A DNA stretch of 41,505 bases from a virus. Positions 24,159 to 30,023 of the stretch are shown one piece after another; position 1 is the first letter of the stretch, and each line of letters opens with the position of its first letter. Both the position numbers and the translations under genes were made by a program. Location of the stretch: positions 1 through 41,505 of IMG/VR virus record IMGVR_UViG_3300046455_000203; one strand, given 5' to 3'. The notes under the pieces are model-generated. The model worked only from the letters and a program-made list of their open reading frames with translations, ran no database searches and was not told where the DNA came from.

Positions 24159-24881
24159 TCATTCGTCATCTTCTTTGTCCTTTGAAATATCAACGAGCTT
24201 TACTTCATGCCCATTGATTTTCTCATCTCCATTTGGCTGGAGCTTACGGATAGCATCTGGAAGATCCATGTAATGCTTCATTGTTATTCCCAGTAATTTA
24301 GCGACCGGAAATGGGTTAATCCATTCGTTCCCATCTACCATGAAAATGAATGTCTTAATTCCCGATGACACCGAATGATCGGAGTAATTTCCTTTCTTCG
24401 GAGGAATGACCGGAGGAGATTTGTAGATATCATCCGGTGCGAAGAATTCCATGAACTGAATGTATGTCTCATAGGTTTTCTTCAGCTTGATATAGAGGAG
24501 ATTAATCTGCCTCTTACTCAATGTTGTCACATTGCCAGAACGCATTGACATACTGCGAATTGAAGAACTCATCATCGCAGTAACATCAGTCATCAAGGGG
24601 AGGAGATTAACTAAAACCTCAGCATCTTGTTCGGCAATGAGTGCGGAAATGATTTCATAGATTTCCTCGGCCTTAGCTTTAGCATCTACATTCTTAACCG
24701 CATTCTCTTTGAACATTCTTTCATGTTCAGCAAGTGTTCCACGAGCGTCCAATTGCTTAGCCAATTCTCTTGACTTAGCAATCACACGATCAATGAATTT
24801 CTTTGGATTGTCCATCATATCTGATGAATCAACTTCCAAGTCCGCTAGGACTTGATTGAACTGTTCTTTCTGGTTTGCCAT
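24159..24881 (-). CDS. Hypothetical 240-residue early protein
   Basis: 240 residues. Helical from 1 to about 145 (VIAKSRELAKQLDARGTLAE, INLLYIKLKKTYETYIQFME), then a compact C-terminal part (IKTFIFMVDGNEWINPFPVA ... LGITMKHYMDLPDAIRKLQP) and an acidic end. No family is recognised. AAGGA stands 10 bases before the ATG. It lies directly upstream of the SNF2 gene and may be its partner. Confidence 0.7.
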   Translation of the reverse strand: MANQKEQFNQVLADLEVDSSDMMDNPKKFIDRVIAKSRELAKQLDARGTLAEHERMFKENAVKNVDAKAKAEEIYEIISALIAEQDAEVLVNLLPLMTDVTAMMSSSIRSMSMRSGNVTTLSKRQINLLYIKLKKTYETYIQFMEFFAPDDIYKSPPVIPPKKGNYSDHSVSSGIKTFIFMVDGNEWINPFPVAKLLGITMKHYMDLPDAIRKLQPNGDEKINGHEVKLVDISKDKEDDE

Positions 24882-24885
24882 TTCG

Positions 24886-25074
24886 TTAGCATCCTTCTTT
24901 GTTGAGGTATTGCATTACTTGGACTGAACTGATGAGGTTTTCATTTTCCTTAACCGCATCATATATTTGACCCATGACCTGTAGGAATTCTTTCTTATTC
25001 TCTACAGTTTGTTGGCCCTGGAAATGTTGGGGATTCCAACGTGTCCGGTTATTCATGATTAAAAAGAGTTTCAT
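24886..25074 (-). CDS. Hypothetical 62-residue protein
   Basis: ATG 25074 has AAAGGA 5 bases upstream and is preferred to ATG 25056. N-terminal part polar (NNRTRWNPQHFQGQQ), then a long helix (KKEFLQVMGQIYDAVKENEN). It overlaps the end of the zinc-finger gene at 25049. No family is recognised. Confidence 0.6.
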   Translation of the reverse strand: MKLFLIMNNRTRWNPQHFQGQQTVENKKEFLQVMGQIYDAVKENENLISSVQVMQYLNKEGC

Positions 25075-25186
25075 CTATGTCCTTTCCGACTAGATCGTAG
25101 TGTTCATCACAAAGATGGAGTCTTTCACCCCAATAAATTTCGTGATGTGTTGCTTGATTTGGACATGCCACCCATTCACAATCCAA
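25049..25186 (-). CDS. 45-residue zinc-finger protein
   Basis: TTG start at 25186 with AAGGA 8 bases upstream. C3 and C8 (DCEWVACPNQATHHEIYWG) and a later LHLCDEHYD (C26, H29) form a CxxxxC ... CxxH metal site. It overlaps the upstream gene by a few bases and the downstream gene by 26. No family name can be given. The metal-ligand pattern makes chance unlikely. Confidence 0.65.
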   Translation of the reverse strand: MDCEWVACPNQATHHEIYWGERLHLCDEHYDLVGKDIDETLFNHE

Positions 25187-25415
25187 TTTCCCATTCCTTT
25201 TTCAATGAGAAGATTGGAGTCTCGGCAATTCGACCAAGAGTATAAACTCTTGCTTGAAATGGAGAAAGCAGAAGAATCCTACGGGCACGCTTGTAGTAAT
25301 TCCACACTTGCTTTCTTGCAAATTCCTCAGTGCCTTGAGTAAACCAGAAGTTTGTTACATTGAACTCTGGCTCCAATTTCCTTTGATGAATTGGTCGGCT
25401 ATTAATCTTGTTCAT
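25176..25415 (-). CDS. Hypothetical 79-residue basic protein
   Basis: The ATG at 25415 has AAAGGAA a few bases upstream and is chosen over longer in-frame starts that would lie inside the upstream gene. Strongly basic and aromatic (EFARKQVWNYYKRARRILLL, ARVYTLGRIAETPIFSLKKE), fits nucleic-acid binding. No family is recognised. Confidence 0.6.
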   Translation of the reverse strand: MNKINSRPIHQRKLEPEFNVTNFWFTQGTEEFARKQVWNYYKRARRILLLSPFQARVYTLGRIAETPIFSLKKEWEIGL

Positions 25416-25590
25416 TGATTTCCTTTCGGGGAAAGTTGACTGTTCTTGGATTCTTTCGAGTATAGATACCCGAGAATGTTTCAGCACCGCAATCACAACA
25501 GATTTCCATATCCGCTCCGAGTACGATGATTGCTTTCCGATCGTTCTCTTTATCCCAACACTCATTACATTGAGCTTGTGTCCAACTCAT
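25402..25590 (-). CDS. 62-residue zinc-ribbon protein
   Basis: From ATG 25590 (ATGA with the upstream gene). AQCNECWDKEN and, about 18 residues later, EICCDCGAETFSG give two CxxC knuckles of a zinc ribbon, followed by a basic tail. It probably binds nucleic acid or another protein. No specific family is recognised. Confidence 0.65.
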   Translation of the reverse strand: MSWTQAQCNECWDKENDRKAIIVLGADMEICCDCGAETFSGIYTRKNPRTVNFPRKEINEQD

Positions 25591-26165
25591 TTGATACCTG
25601 CTTTCTTGAATAGTTCTTCGAATGTTGTTAGGAACTGAATCGTTCCTTTCATTTCTGCCCACTGAGAAACATCACTTGCCATAATACTACAGAAAGCTAA
25701 GCCGTTCTGCATTTCATAGAGCAAAGGCAACATATCTACAGGGTCAACTACTTTCTTGATAGCTTCACATACCTCAATTGGATTAGGAAGTGTAGCTATA
25801 TATGCAGCGATATGAGTCCATTCATATCTATAAGCATCTTCTGGCATGACACGTTCACGCACAAAGGATACTAATGGATAGCTAATTCGCTCACCATTAA
25901 TCCGAGGAATCATATCAGAACTCTTGAATTGAATGTGACCCTTACTGTTTATCACATCGTAATCTTTGAGTTTCTTATATGCTTTGAATGTGCCACTCAT
26001 TGAGAATCCATGTGATTTCTCGAGCAATTTACCTACATGAGAAGCTCGCATTCCGGGATTCTTAATTAAGGTAGACACTATCACAACCTGGGTGGACGTT
26101 ACAAGTTTAATGCCATAGCGGTTTTCTAAGGCATAACGAATACCCTTTATATCATCGGCGTCCAC
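25587..26165 (-). CDS. Putative winged-helix DNA-binding protein
   Basis: 192 residues from GTG 26165. Residues 15-80 read as a winged helix: STQVVIVSTLIKNPGMRASH, VGKLLEKSHGFSMSGTFKAY as turn and recognition helix, then KLKDYDVINSKGHIQF as wing. The C-terminal 110 residues are helical and may sense or dimerise. It could be the early-operon regulator that reads the palindromes near 28200-28350. The fold assignment is by eye. Confidence 0.55.
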   Translation of the reverse strand: MDADDIKGIRYALENRYGIKLVTSTQVVIVSTLIKNPGMRASHVGKLLEKSHGFSMSGTFKAYKKLKDYDVINSKGHIQFKSSDMIPRINGERISYPLVSFVRERVMPEDAYRYEWTHIAAYIATLPNPIEVCEAIKKVVDPVDMLPLLYEMQNGLAFCSIMASDVSQWAEMKGTIQFLTTFEELFKKAGIK

Positions 26166-26358
26166 GGTTCCTCTTTCTATTAAGCTTCAATTGCTTATAG
26201 CGGATTTCTTTACGCCGCTTTCTGGCTTCATATCGAGACTCAAAGAACTCTTTGTTAATTGGCTCGATATCGTAATGATAGGCGTGATATGTCTGATAGA
26301 GATTATCTAGCAGTTGGTCACACCTATCATTCCAATCTTCGTCATGGATGTTAATCAT
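26152..26358 (-). CDS. Hypothetical 68-residue protein with basic tail
   Basis: ATG 26358 is coupled as ATGA to a 25-codon frame upstream; AAGGAG lies 11 bases before it. N-terminal 40 residues are acidic and aromatic (DEDWNDRCDQLLDNLYQTYH), the rest strongly basic (ARKRRKEIRYKQLKLNRKRN). No family is recognised. Confidence 0.65.
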   Translation of the reverse strand: MINIHDEDWNDRCDQLLDNLYQTYHAYHYDIEPINKEFFESRYEARKRRKEIRYKQLKLNRKRNRGRR

Positions 26359-26432
26359 TTCTTTAGAATCTCCTTACATTGATTCCAAGTAGTCCAAGGT
26401 TGTTTGAAATAGAAGTACAGCTTAATCCACAT
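26355..26432 (-). CDS. 25-residue aromatic-basic peptide
   Basis: MWIKLYFYFKQPWTTWNQCK followed by EILKK, stop overlapping the next ATG as ATGA and start lying inside the end of the upstream zinc-finger gene. It fills an otherwise empty 63-base gap. It may be a real micropeptide or a ribosome-feeding leader for the next gene. Confidence 0.4.
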   Translation of the reverse strand: MWIKLYFYFKQPWTTWNQCKEILKK

Positions 26433-26601
26433 GATGGATCAGGTACTTTCCATTATGTCTTTTGTCATTGTGTTCTTTTGCGACCTTAAATGGATCGGCA
26501 GAACCCGCCCCGAATTTATCCATATAACCACATGGACAAATTACTTTGACGTCGCCAAATCTCCCATCTTTGCGCACGACAATCTCTTTGGTTATATCCA
26601 T
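26422..26601 (-). CDS. 59-residue zinc-finger protein
   Basis: ATG 26601 has AAGGAG 6 bases upstream. Beta start (ITKEIVVRKDGRFGDVKVIC), then CPCGYMDKFG and a helix with HNDKRH and a final HH: a C-x-C ... H-x4-H metal site. It probably binds nucleic acid. It overlaps the upstream gene by 10 bases and the 25-residue frame by 11. Confidence 0.65.
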   Translation of the reverse strand: MDITKEIVVRKDGRFGDVKVICPCGYMDKFGAGSADPFKVAKEHNDKRHNGKYLIHHVD

Positions 26602-26873
26602 CCCTTTCTCCTTGCAAATTCAATTGAGCAAATTCGTGATCCATCCAAAGATGTATGCCGTCCAGCAGCATTGATGAATTCAAACCAATAGTTATTCCAT
26701 TCTTCCATTGGTGTAGATGAATCTTGTCCAGCCATTGTATCTGGCTGAGCATGATTATCAATTACTCCGATACAACCCACTTCCATATCGTAGTAATTGA
26801 ATGCTTTCATTCCCTCTGTCATCTCTTTCTTATCCGCAGAGATGATTACTCGATTTCCGTATTCATCTTTCAT
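26592..26873 (-). CDS. Hypothetical 93-residue protein
   Basis: ATG 26873 (MKDEYGNRVIISADKKEMTE) overlaps the upstream stop as ATGA. Mixed alpha/beta with a conserved-looking AFNYYDMEVGCIGVIDNHAQ and a C-terminal MEEWNNYWFEFINAAGRHTS. No family is recognised. Confidence 0.65.
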   Translation of the reverse strand: MKDEYGNRVIISADKKEMTEGMKAFNYYDMEVGCIGVIDNHAQPDTMAGQDSSTPMEEWNNYWFEFINAAGRHTSLDGSRICSIEFARRKGWI

Positions 26874-27097
26874 CAGAAGTCTACTTTCTCGCAAGTCCAG
26901 ATGATTGTGTAGGAATTGTAGATCAATTCCGCATCGCCGCCCATATCAAAGCAACGATTCACAATATCACCTGTAGGCTCCATGATTACATTGATCTGAT
27001 CGCCAGGTCGCGCATCAAATTGGTGGTTGTAATTCTCAGGCACAGTAATTACCTGTGCAGGTCGGTCATTTTCAATGAGCATATGTGTGTACATCAT
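26873..27097 (-). CDS. Hypothetical 74-residue beta-rich protein
   Basis: ATG 27097, coupled as ATGA, with AAAGGAG near. Strand-rich (MLIENDRPAQVITVPENYNH, GDQINVIMEPTGD), perhaps a small barrel. No family is recognised. Confidence 0.65.
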   Translation of the reverse strand: MMYTHMLIENDRPAQVITVPENYNHQFDARPGDQINVIMEPTGDIVNRCFDMGGDAELIYNSYTIIWTCEKVDF

Positions 27098-27228
27098 TGT
27101 GTTTCTCCTTTGTTAAGAACTAATTGCATGAGAATTGATGTTTGCACATGGCATCTATCTTCTTCTCGTGTTTCTTCATGATGAATCTCAAAAGATTCAC
27201 CAATCCAACTACAAATACACATTTCCAT
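27094..27228 (-). CDS. Hypothetical 44-residue Cys/His-containing protein
   Basis: ATG 27228; an alternative in-frame ATG lies at 27222. MEMCICSWIGESFEIHHEET and a later DRCHVQTS give three Cys and three His in 44 residues, possibly a small metal site. Its TGA overlaps the next ATG as ATGA, and it carries that gene's Shine-Dalgarno (AAAGGAG). No family is recognised. Confidence 0.55.
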   Translation of the reverse strand: MEMCICSWIGESFEIHHEETREEDRCHVQTSILMQLVLNKGETQ

Positions 27229-27234
27229 GTTGTT

Positions 27235-27411
27235 TCAGTCTTTCCATTCGTTGGGATTGATTGCTTGTAATTGCGACCAGATGTAGTCGCGAGCTACGAC
27301 GAGCTTATTGATATTCATTCTTTCTACACCCTTAAGGTGTTCACGCATTGCTTCCTCAGGCAAAAGCCTATTCAATGCATACAACGCATCTGCTAATTGC
27401 TTCTCATCCAT
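27235..27411 (-). CDS. Hypothetical 58-residue helical protein
   Basis: ATG 27411 with AAAGGAG 7 bases upstream. All helical (DEKQLADALYALNRLLPEEA, VVARDYIWSQLQAINPNEW). It begins 28 bases after the tRNA-like minihelix at 27440-27484. No family is recognised. Confidence 0.7.
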   Translation of the reverse strand: MDEKQLADALYALNRLLPEEAMREHLKGVERMNINKLVVARDYIWSQLQAINPNEWKD

Positions 27412-27439
27412 TTCGTTTCTCCTTTGTTGTAAATGGAGT

Positions 27440-27484
27440 ACCCTGGAAAGGAGTCGAACCTTTCAATTACTACCACTACAGGGT
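27440..27484 (-). ncRNA. tRNA-like minihelix without anticodon arm
   Basis: In the leftward RNA: ACCCTG, a 15-nt D-loop-like stretch TAGTGGTAGTAATTG region, T arm GAAAGG-TTCGACT-CCTTTC, then CAGGGT and A. Acceptor (6 bp) and T stem (6 bp) stack to 12 bp with a canonical TTCGA T loop, but there is no room for an anticodon arm. An outer inverted repeat TGTAAAT/ATTTACA (27496-27502 and 27428-27434) closes a 75-nt structure. The 12-bp acceptor-T minihelix is the minimal RNase P substrate, so it may mark a cleavage site between two early genes. Confidence 0.5.
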
Positions 27485-27493
27485 GACCAGTAT

Positions 27494-27637
27494 CTATTTA
27501 CAGATACTCAGGATTACTGCTTCATGCTTCTCGTATACTTCGAGAATTGGATAGCCCAATTCATTGTCATATACGTAGTTGTTGTACTCTGCGAGAGCGA
27601 TCTCAAGTGCAATCTTGAGTTTCTCAAATTCACTCAT
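27494..27637 (-). CDS. Hypothetical 47-residue helical protein
   Basis: ATG 27637, coupled as ATGA. Amphipathic helix (SEFEKLKIALEIALAEYNNY) then a second helix ending in CK. No family is recognised. The tRNA-like element follows its stop after 9 bases. Confidence 0.65.
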   Translation of the reverse strand: MSEFEKLKIALEIALAEYNNYVYDNELGYPILEVYEKHEAVILSICK

Positions 27638-27876
27638 TGGATTTCCTCTTCCATGATTCGTCGGATCTTTCTGAAAGTGCTGAGGAGGAGTTCTTTCTCT
27701 TGTCCATTCTCATACACTTCTTCGTTGTGGAAGTCATCAATCCACGTGGCAATGTAGGCAATTGATTCTTGCAATTGACGAAACTCGTTTAGGAGTCTGT
27801 CATTCAAGTTTGGCTCTTGATTGGCAATGATGTGAATGAATGCCATGTTGTTGATGAAGTCATCTTGCTCACACAT
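27634..27876 (-). CDS. Hypothetical 80-residue helical protein
   Basis: ATG 27876 has AAGGAG 7 bases upstream and is chosen over 27924, which would lie inside the preceding gene. Helical and acidic (LNDRLLNEFRQLQESIAYIA, KELLLSTFRKIRRIMEEE). No family is recognised. Confidence 0.7.
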   Translation of the reverse strand: MCEQDDFINNMAFIHIIANQEPNLNDRLLNEFRQLQESIAYIATWIDDFHNEEVYENGQEKELLLSTFRKIRRIMEEEIQ

Positions 27877-27887
27877 GTTATTTCTCC

Positions 27888-28184
27888 TTATTTGCGACCC
27901 GGGATTGGGTTTAATTTGAGCCAATCACGCTTAGCGTAGAATTGGTCCCATTTAATTTGAGCTTGTTCTGTAGTCTCTCGATTGATGCAAACTACTCGGA
28001 AAGCATTTGCCTTATCAGTTGAATAGATAAGGACTTCTCGATCATCTCCGAGGAAATCAAAGATCTTCATGTTTCGATCGTACCAATTAGGCAATTCGAT
28101 CTTGAAGTATTCCTTGATTTGCTTAGCATGGAATGTTCCTACCTCAGTAGCAATTCCGCCGTATGTATGTGGGTATCGTTGCAT
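27888..28184 (-). CDS. First gene of the main early operon, hypothetical
   Basis: 98 residues, AAGGA 9 bases before ATG 28184. Alpha/beta (GTFHAKQIKEYFKIELPNWY, IFDFLGDDREVLIYSTDKAN, AFRVVCINRETTEQAQIKW). No family is recognised. It is the first gene downstream of the consensus promoter at 28530-28558, after a leader of about 340 bases. Confidence 0.7.
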   Translation of the reverse strand: MQRYPHTYGGIATEVGTFHAKQIKEYFKIELPNWYDRNMKIFDFLGDDREVLIYSTDKANAFRVVCINRETTEQAQIKWDQFYAKRDWLKLNPIPGRK

Positions 28185-28203
28185 TCTATTTTTTCCTTTT
28201 CTC

Positions 28204-28220
28204 TATTCACTGTGTGAATA
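28204..28220. promoter_or_regulatory. 17-bp palindrome in the early leader
   Basis: TATTCAC-TGT-GTGAATA, perfect 7-bp arms, 20 bases before the first early gene. Shape and size suit a dimeric repressor operator or a short mRNA hairpin next to the Shine-Dalgarno. Confidence 0.5.
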
Positions 28221-28278
28221 TGTTTGGTGAAATCGTGACTTCCTTTTGAAATAGCAATATTCGTTTTCTCTACCCTGG

Positions 28279-28347
28279 ACTACCTAGTAGGTAATTTCGG
28301 TGCATAAGGCCAGGTCAGAGGGGGTGGACAGCACTACCTAGTAGGTA
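28279..28347. repeat. Two copies of a 15-bp palindromic repeat
   Basis: ACTACCTAGTAGGTA occurs at 28279-28293 and 28333-28347, 54 bp apart, each a CTACC/GGTA(G) palindrome. A related palindrome lies at 20008-20024. Identical paired palindromes in a leader are typical operator sites. Confidence 0.65.
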
Positions 28348-28352
28348 GTAGG

Positions 28353-28398
28353 GGTATTTATATCTGTGGGGTTTCACCCCACGTTAGATATAAATACC
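28353..28398 (-). other. 20-bp compound hairpin in the early leader
   Basis: GGTATTTATATCT (28353-28365) pairs with 28386-28398 (13 bp), and directly inside GTGGGGT pairs with ACCCCAC (28366-28372, 28376-28382) around a TTC loop; a 3-base bulge (28383-28385) separates the two helices. It lies about 130 bases downstream of the early promoter, beside the repeated palindromes. Possible roles are attenuator, replication origin hairpin or start of a small RNA. No U-tract follows on the leftward strand. Confidence 0.6.
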
Positions 28399-28529
28399 TA
28401 TACCCCGGAGAAATTAGACCTCGAAAAGCCCGGCAAATTAGCCAAGCTAAGAATTTTTCCTTTGAGCAGGTCATTTAAATAACTCCCCTTTATCTTAATT
28501 GGTTTAAGACATAACTCTCCCACAAACCA
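28399..28529. other. Early leader, no gene seen
   Basis: Part of the 580-base non-coding stretch 28185-28764. A 65-codon leftward frame crosses it (28398-28595) but contains the promoter itself and has no Shine-Dalgarno, so no gene is called. It is AT-rich with no further repeat that I can see. Confidence 0.5.
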
Positions 28530-28558
28530 ATAGTACCACAGATCGAAGCCGGTGTCAA
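28530..28558 (-). promoter_or_regulatory. Main leftward early promoter
   Basis: On the leftward strand TTGACA (28558-28553), exactly 17 bp, TACTAT (28535-28530). This is the best sigma-A promoter in the window. Transcription would start near 28523 and run through the hairpin and palindromes into 28184 and the rest of the early operon. Confidence 0.8.
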
Positions 28559-28678
28559 GTTGTTTATTTAATCCCACCTGTAGGTTATATGCCATTAATT
28601 AAAGGCCTAAAAAAATTCTTTGGTGAATTATTATCCAAACGCGACCTGCTGGCAGATATTAACTGGAGAACGCCAAAT

Positions 28679-28696
28679 AGCACCCTTTCGGGTGCT
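28679..28696 (-). terminator. Hairpin after the first AT-hook-like gene
   Basis: AGCACCC/GGGTGCT, 7 bp; on the leftward strand the loop is GAAA, a stable tetraloop, followed by ATTTGG. It lies 69 bases after the stop at 28765 and upstream of the early promoter, so it would insulate that promoter. The adjoining 14-bp perfect palindrome AATTGACGTCAATT (28697-28710) is of unknown use. Confidence 0.55.
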
Positions 28697-28764
28697 AATT
28701 GACGTCAATTCCTTGAAGATCAATTAGGTCAAGACTAGCCACGTATTCCCAGGGGTTTACTTAC

Positions 28765-29082
28765 TCAGCAATTTTTCGCTGGGTTTGGCTTTTCGACTGG
28801 CTTACGTCCCCGAGGCTTATCGGGATCTTTCTTTACCAGTCGAGGTGTACCCTCAAGCCAATCAGAATTCATATATCCCGATGTGGCATTGTCCCATTGT
28901 TTGCAAGCTGCTGCTCTATAGCTAGCAACAGTCTTAGCCAGGTTTTCAAAGAAAACCATTTGGGCTTTGATTGTGGCGAGGTCCTGCTTAGCGAAAGCTT
29001 CCACTAATAGGACTTGATTTGAATCAATTACGGCACCTGCGCCGAAAATGACCATTTCTTTTGCGGGCTTTTCTGTAGCCAT
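28765..29082 (-). CDS. AT-hook-like small protein, paralogue 1
   Basis: 105 residues from ATG 29082, which has GAGGA 5 bases upstream. Residues 10-60 hold VIFGAGAVIDSNQVLLVEAF and a helix, then RAAACKQWD ... SGY, and the end is PRLVKKDPDKPRGRKPVEKP with a final Cys. KPRGRKP fits the AT-hook core for minor-groove binding of AT-rich DNA. The whole protein aligns without large gaps to the product of 29700-30023. A nucleoid-like or regulatory role is inferred. Confidence 0.7.
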   Translation of the reverse strand: MATEKPAKEMVIFGAGAVIDSNQVLLVEAFAKQDLATIKAQMVFFENLAKTVASYRAAACKQWDNATSGYMNSDWLEGTPRLVKKDPDKPRGRKPVEKPNPAKNC

Positions 29083-29424
29083 TTTTTCCTCTTTCATTGG
29101 TTGGTGAAAAAGGGAATAGCGTAGCTAGTCCTGACCTAATCAATCTTCAATTTTCAAAGAACCTGCGCCGAGATCAGCGGGCGAAGCTGGCGCCGTATTG
29201 CGTGGCGCAGCTAGAGCCTAGTATTTCTTTACCGATACAAACCAACCGAATTGGACTTGTAATCAGACTGTAACGTAAACGTTTGCATTATTGGGACAGT
29301 CGTACCGGAAATGCAAACGTTTACGTGAACATTGATTAGTTGTGCCCACAATAGTTGCGTACGCAAGCTTTGGTGAATTATAATCTGGAATGCGACGCCG
29401 GAGGCACGTAGGGCGAAACACCAA
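29083..29424. promoter_or_regulatory. Leader of paralogue 1, operator-rich
   Basis: Non-coding. Reading leftward it has a TATAAT (29382-29377), the palindrome TTGCGTACGCAA (29355-29366), TTGTG-CC-CACAA (29340-29351), then a perfect 16-bp inverted repeat CGTAAACGTTTGCATT (29274-29289 with 29310-29325), each arm containing the palindrome AAACGTTT. The first three elements recur in the same order upstream of paralogue 2. A 103-codon frame crossing it is not credible. Nothing further is seen in 29083-29273. Confidence 0.6.
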
Positions 29425-29452
29425 TAACCCCTAACCTTTCGGCTAGGGGTTA
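29425..29452 (-). terminator. Hairpin terminator next to parS
   Basis: TAACCCCTA-x-CC, tetraloop, GG-x-TAGGGGTTA. On the leftward strand the stem is 12 bp with one G-U pair and a GAAA loop, followed by TTGGTGTTT. It would end the transcript of the zinc-ribbon gene 29480-29620, and separates it from paralogue 1. Confidence 0.65.
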
Positions 29453-29462
29453 CTGATTCAAT

Positions 29463-29478
29463 TGTTTCACGTGAAACA
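29463..29478. promoter_or_regulatory. parS site (bacterial chromosomal ParB-binding consensus)
   Basis: TGTTTCACGTGAAACA, a perfect 16-bp match to the consensus ParB-binding site of bacterial chromosomes, extended to an 18-bp palindrome at 29462-29479. It abuts the stop of the zinc-ribbon gene (29480). No ParA or ParB gene is recognised in the window, so it would recruit the host ParB, a CTP-dependent clamp that loads at parS and spreads. Confidence 0.85.
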
Positions 29479-29479
29479 A

Positions 29480-29620
29480 CTAGACCTTGATTCTTTCCAC
29501 CGTCATTTCTGACGTCATTGCTTTGGCGCAAGGCCGACACAATGTTACCTCTGCATTCTCATCCAGCAGATACCAAGTAACACTTGCCATAGAGCGACCA
29601 CAACATTCGCAAGCTTCCAT
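29480..29620 (-). CDS. 46-residue zinc-ribbon protein
   Basis: ATG 29620, GAGGTG upstream. MEACECCGRSM and, 20 residues later, VTLCRPCAKAM give two CxxC knuckles. The form recalls small Zn-ribbon proteins common in actinophages. Its stop touches the parS palindrome. Whether it acts with parS is unknown. Confidence 0.7.
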   Translation of the reverse strand: MEACECCGRSMASVTWYLLDENAEVTLCRPCAKAMTSEMTVERIKV

Positions 29621-29654
29621 TTCGTCTCACCTCACTTTCATTAGAGAGTGTATC

Positions 29655-29681
29655 GACTAGGGTGGGAAGTCCACCCTAGTC
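29655..29681 (-). terminator. Hairpin after paralogue 2
   Basis: GACTAGGGTGG (29655-29665) and CCACCCTAGTC (29671-29681), 11-bp perfect stem with a 5-base loop, 18 bases after the stop at 29700. No U-tract on the leftward strand, like the other leftward hairpins here. Confidence 0.65.
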
Positions 29682-29699
29682 CTTTGAGATATTTCTATC

Positions 29700-30023
29700 T
29701 CAGCATGCTTTGGCAGGGTTAGGCTTCTCAACCTTCTTCCTACCTCGCGGCTTGTCAGGGTCCTTCTTTACCAAGCGGGGAAGTCCTTTGGCCCAAGCCT
29801 TGTCGATATATCCACTATCGACTTGCTGGTCCCATTGCTTATTATCGGCTGCCCGATACTTAGCAAGGACTTCCGCTATTGCGGCATAGAAAGATCGCTG
29901 AGCAAGAATGGTCTCGATATCGAGGTTGGCATATGCCTGGACCAAGAGCACTTCATTGCTCTCGATAACAGCGCCAGCACCGAATACCACCATCTCCCGC
30001 TTAGGATCTAGTTCCTTCTTCAT
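29700..30023 (-). CDS. AT-hook-like small protein, paralogue 2
   Basis: 107 residues from ATG 30023, with GGAGGG 7 bases upstream. It shares with paralogue 1 VVFGAGAVIESNEVLLVQAY, the RAADNKQWD ... SGY stretch and the end PRLVKKDPDKPRGRKKVEKP with a final Cys. The KPRGRK core again suggests AT-hook binding. It is the first leftward gene after the central control region, so it is probably among the earliest made. A longer in-frame start at 30176 lies in the operator cluster and is unlikely. Confidence 0.72.
   Translation of the reverse strand: MKKELDPKREMVVFGAGAVIESNEVLLVQAYANLDIETILAQRSFYAAIAEVLAKYRAADNKQWDQQVDSGYIDKAWAKGLPRLVKKDPDKPRGRKKVEKPNPAKAC

Noticed and set aside
28398-28595. 65-codon leftward frame
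   Set aside because: It contains the consensus early promoter and the base of the leader hairpin, and has no ribosome-binding site.
29229-29540. 103-codon leftward frame
   Set aside because: Crosses parS, a terminator and a 16-bp inverted repeat, and overlaps the better-supported zinc-ribbon gene at 29480-29620.
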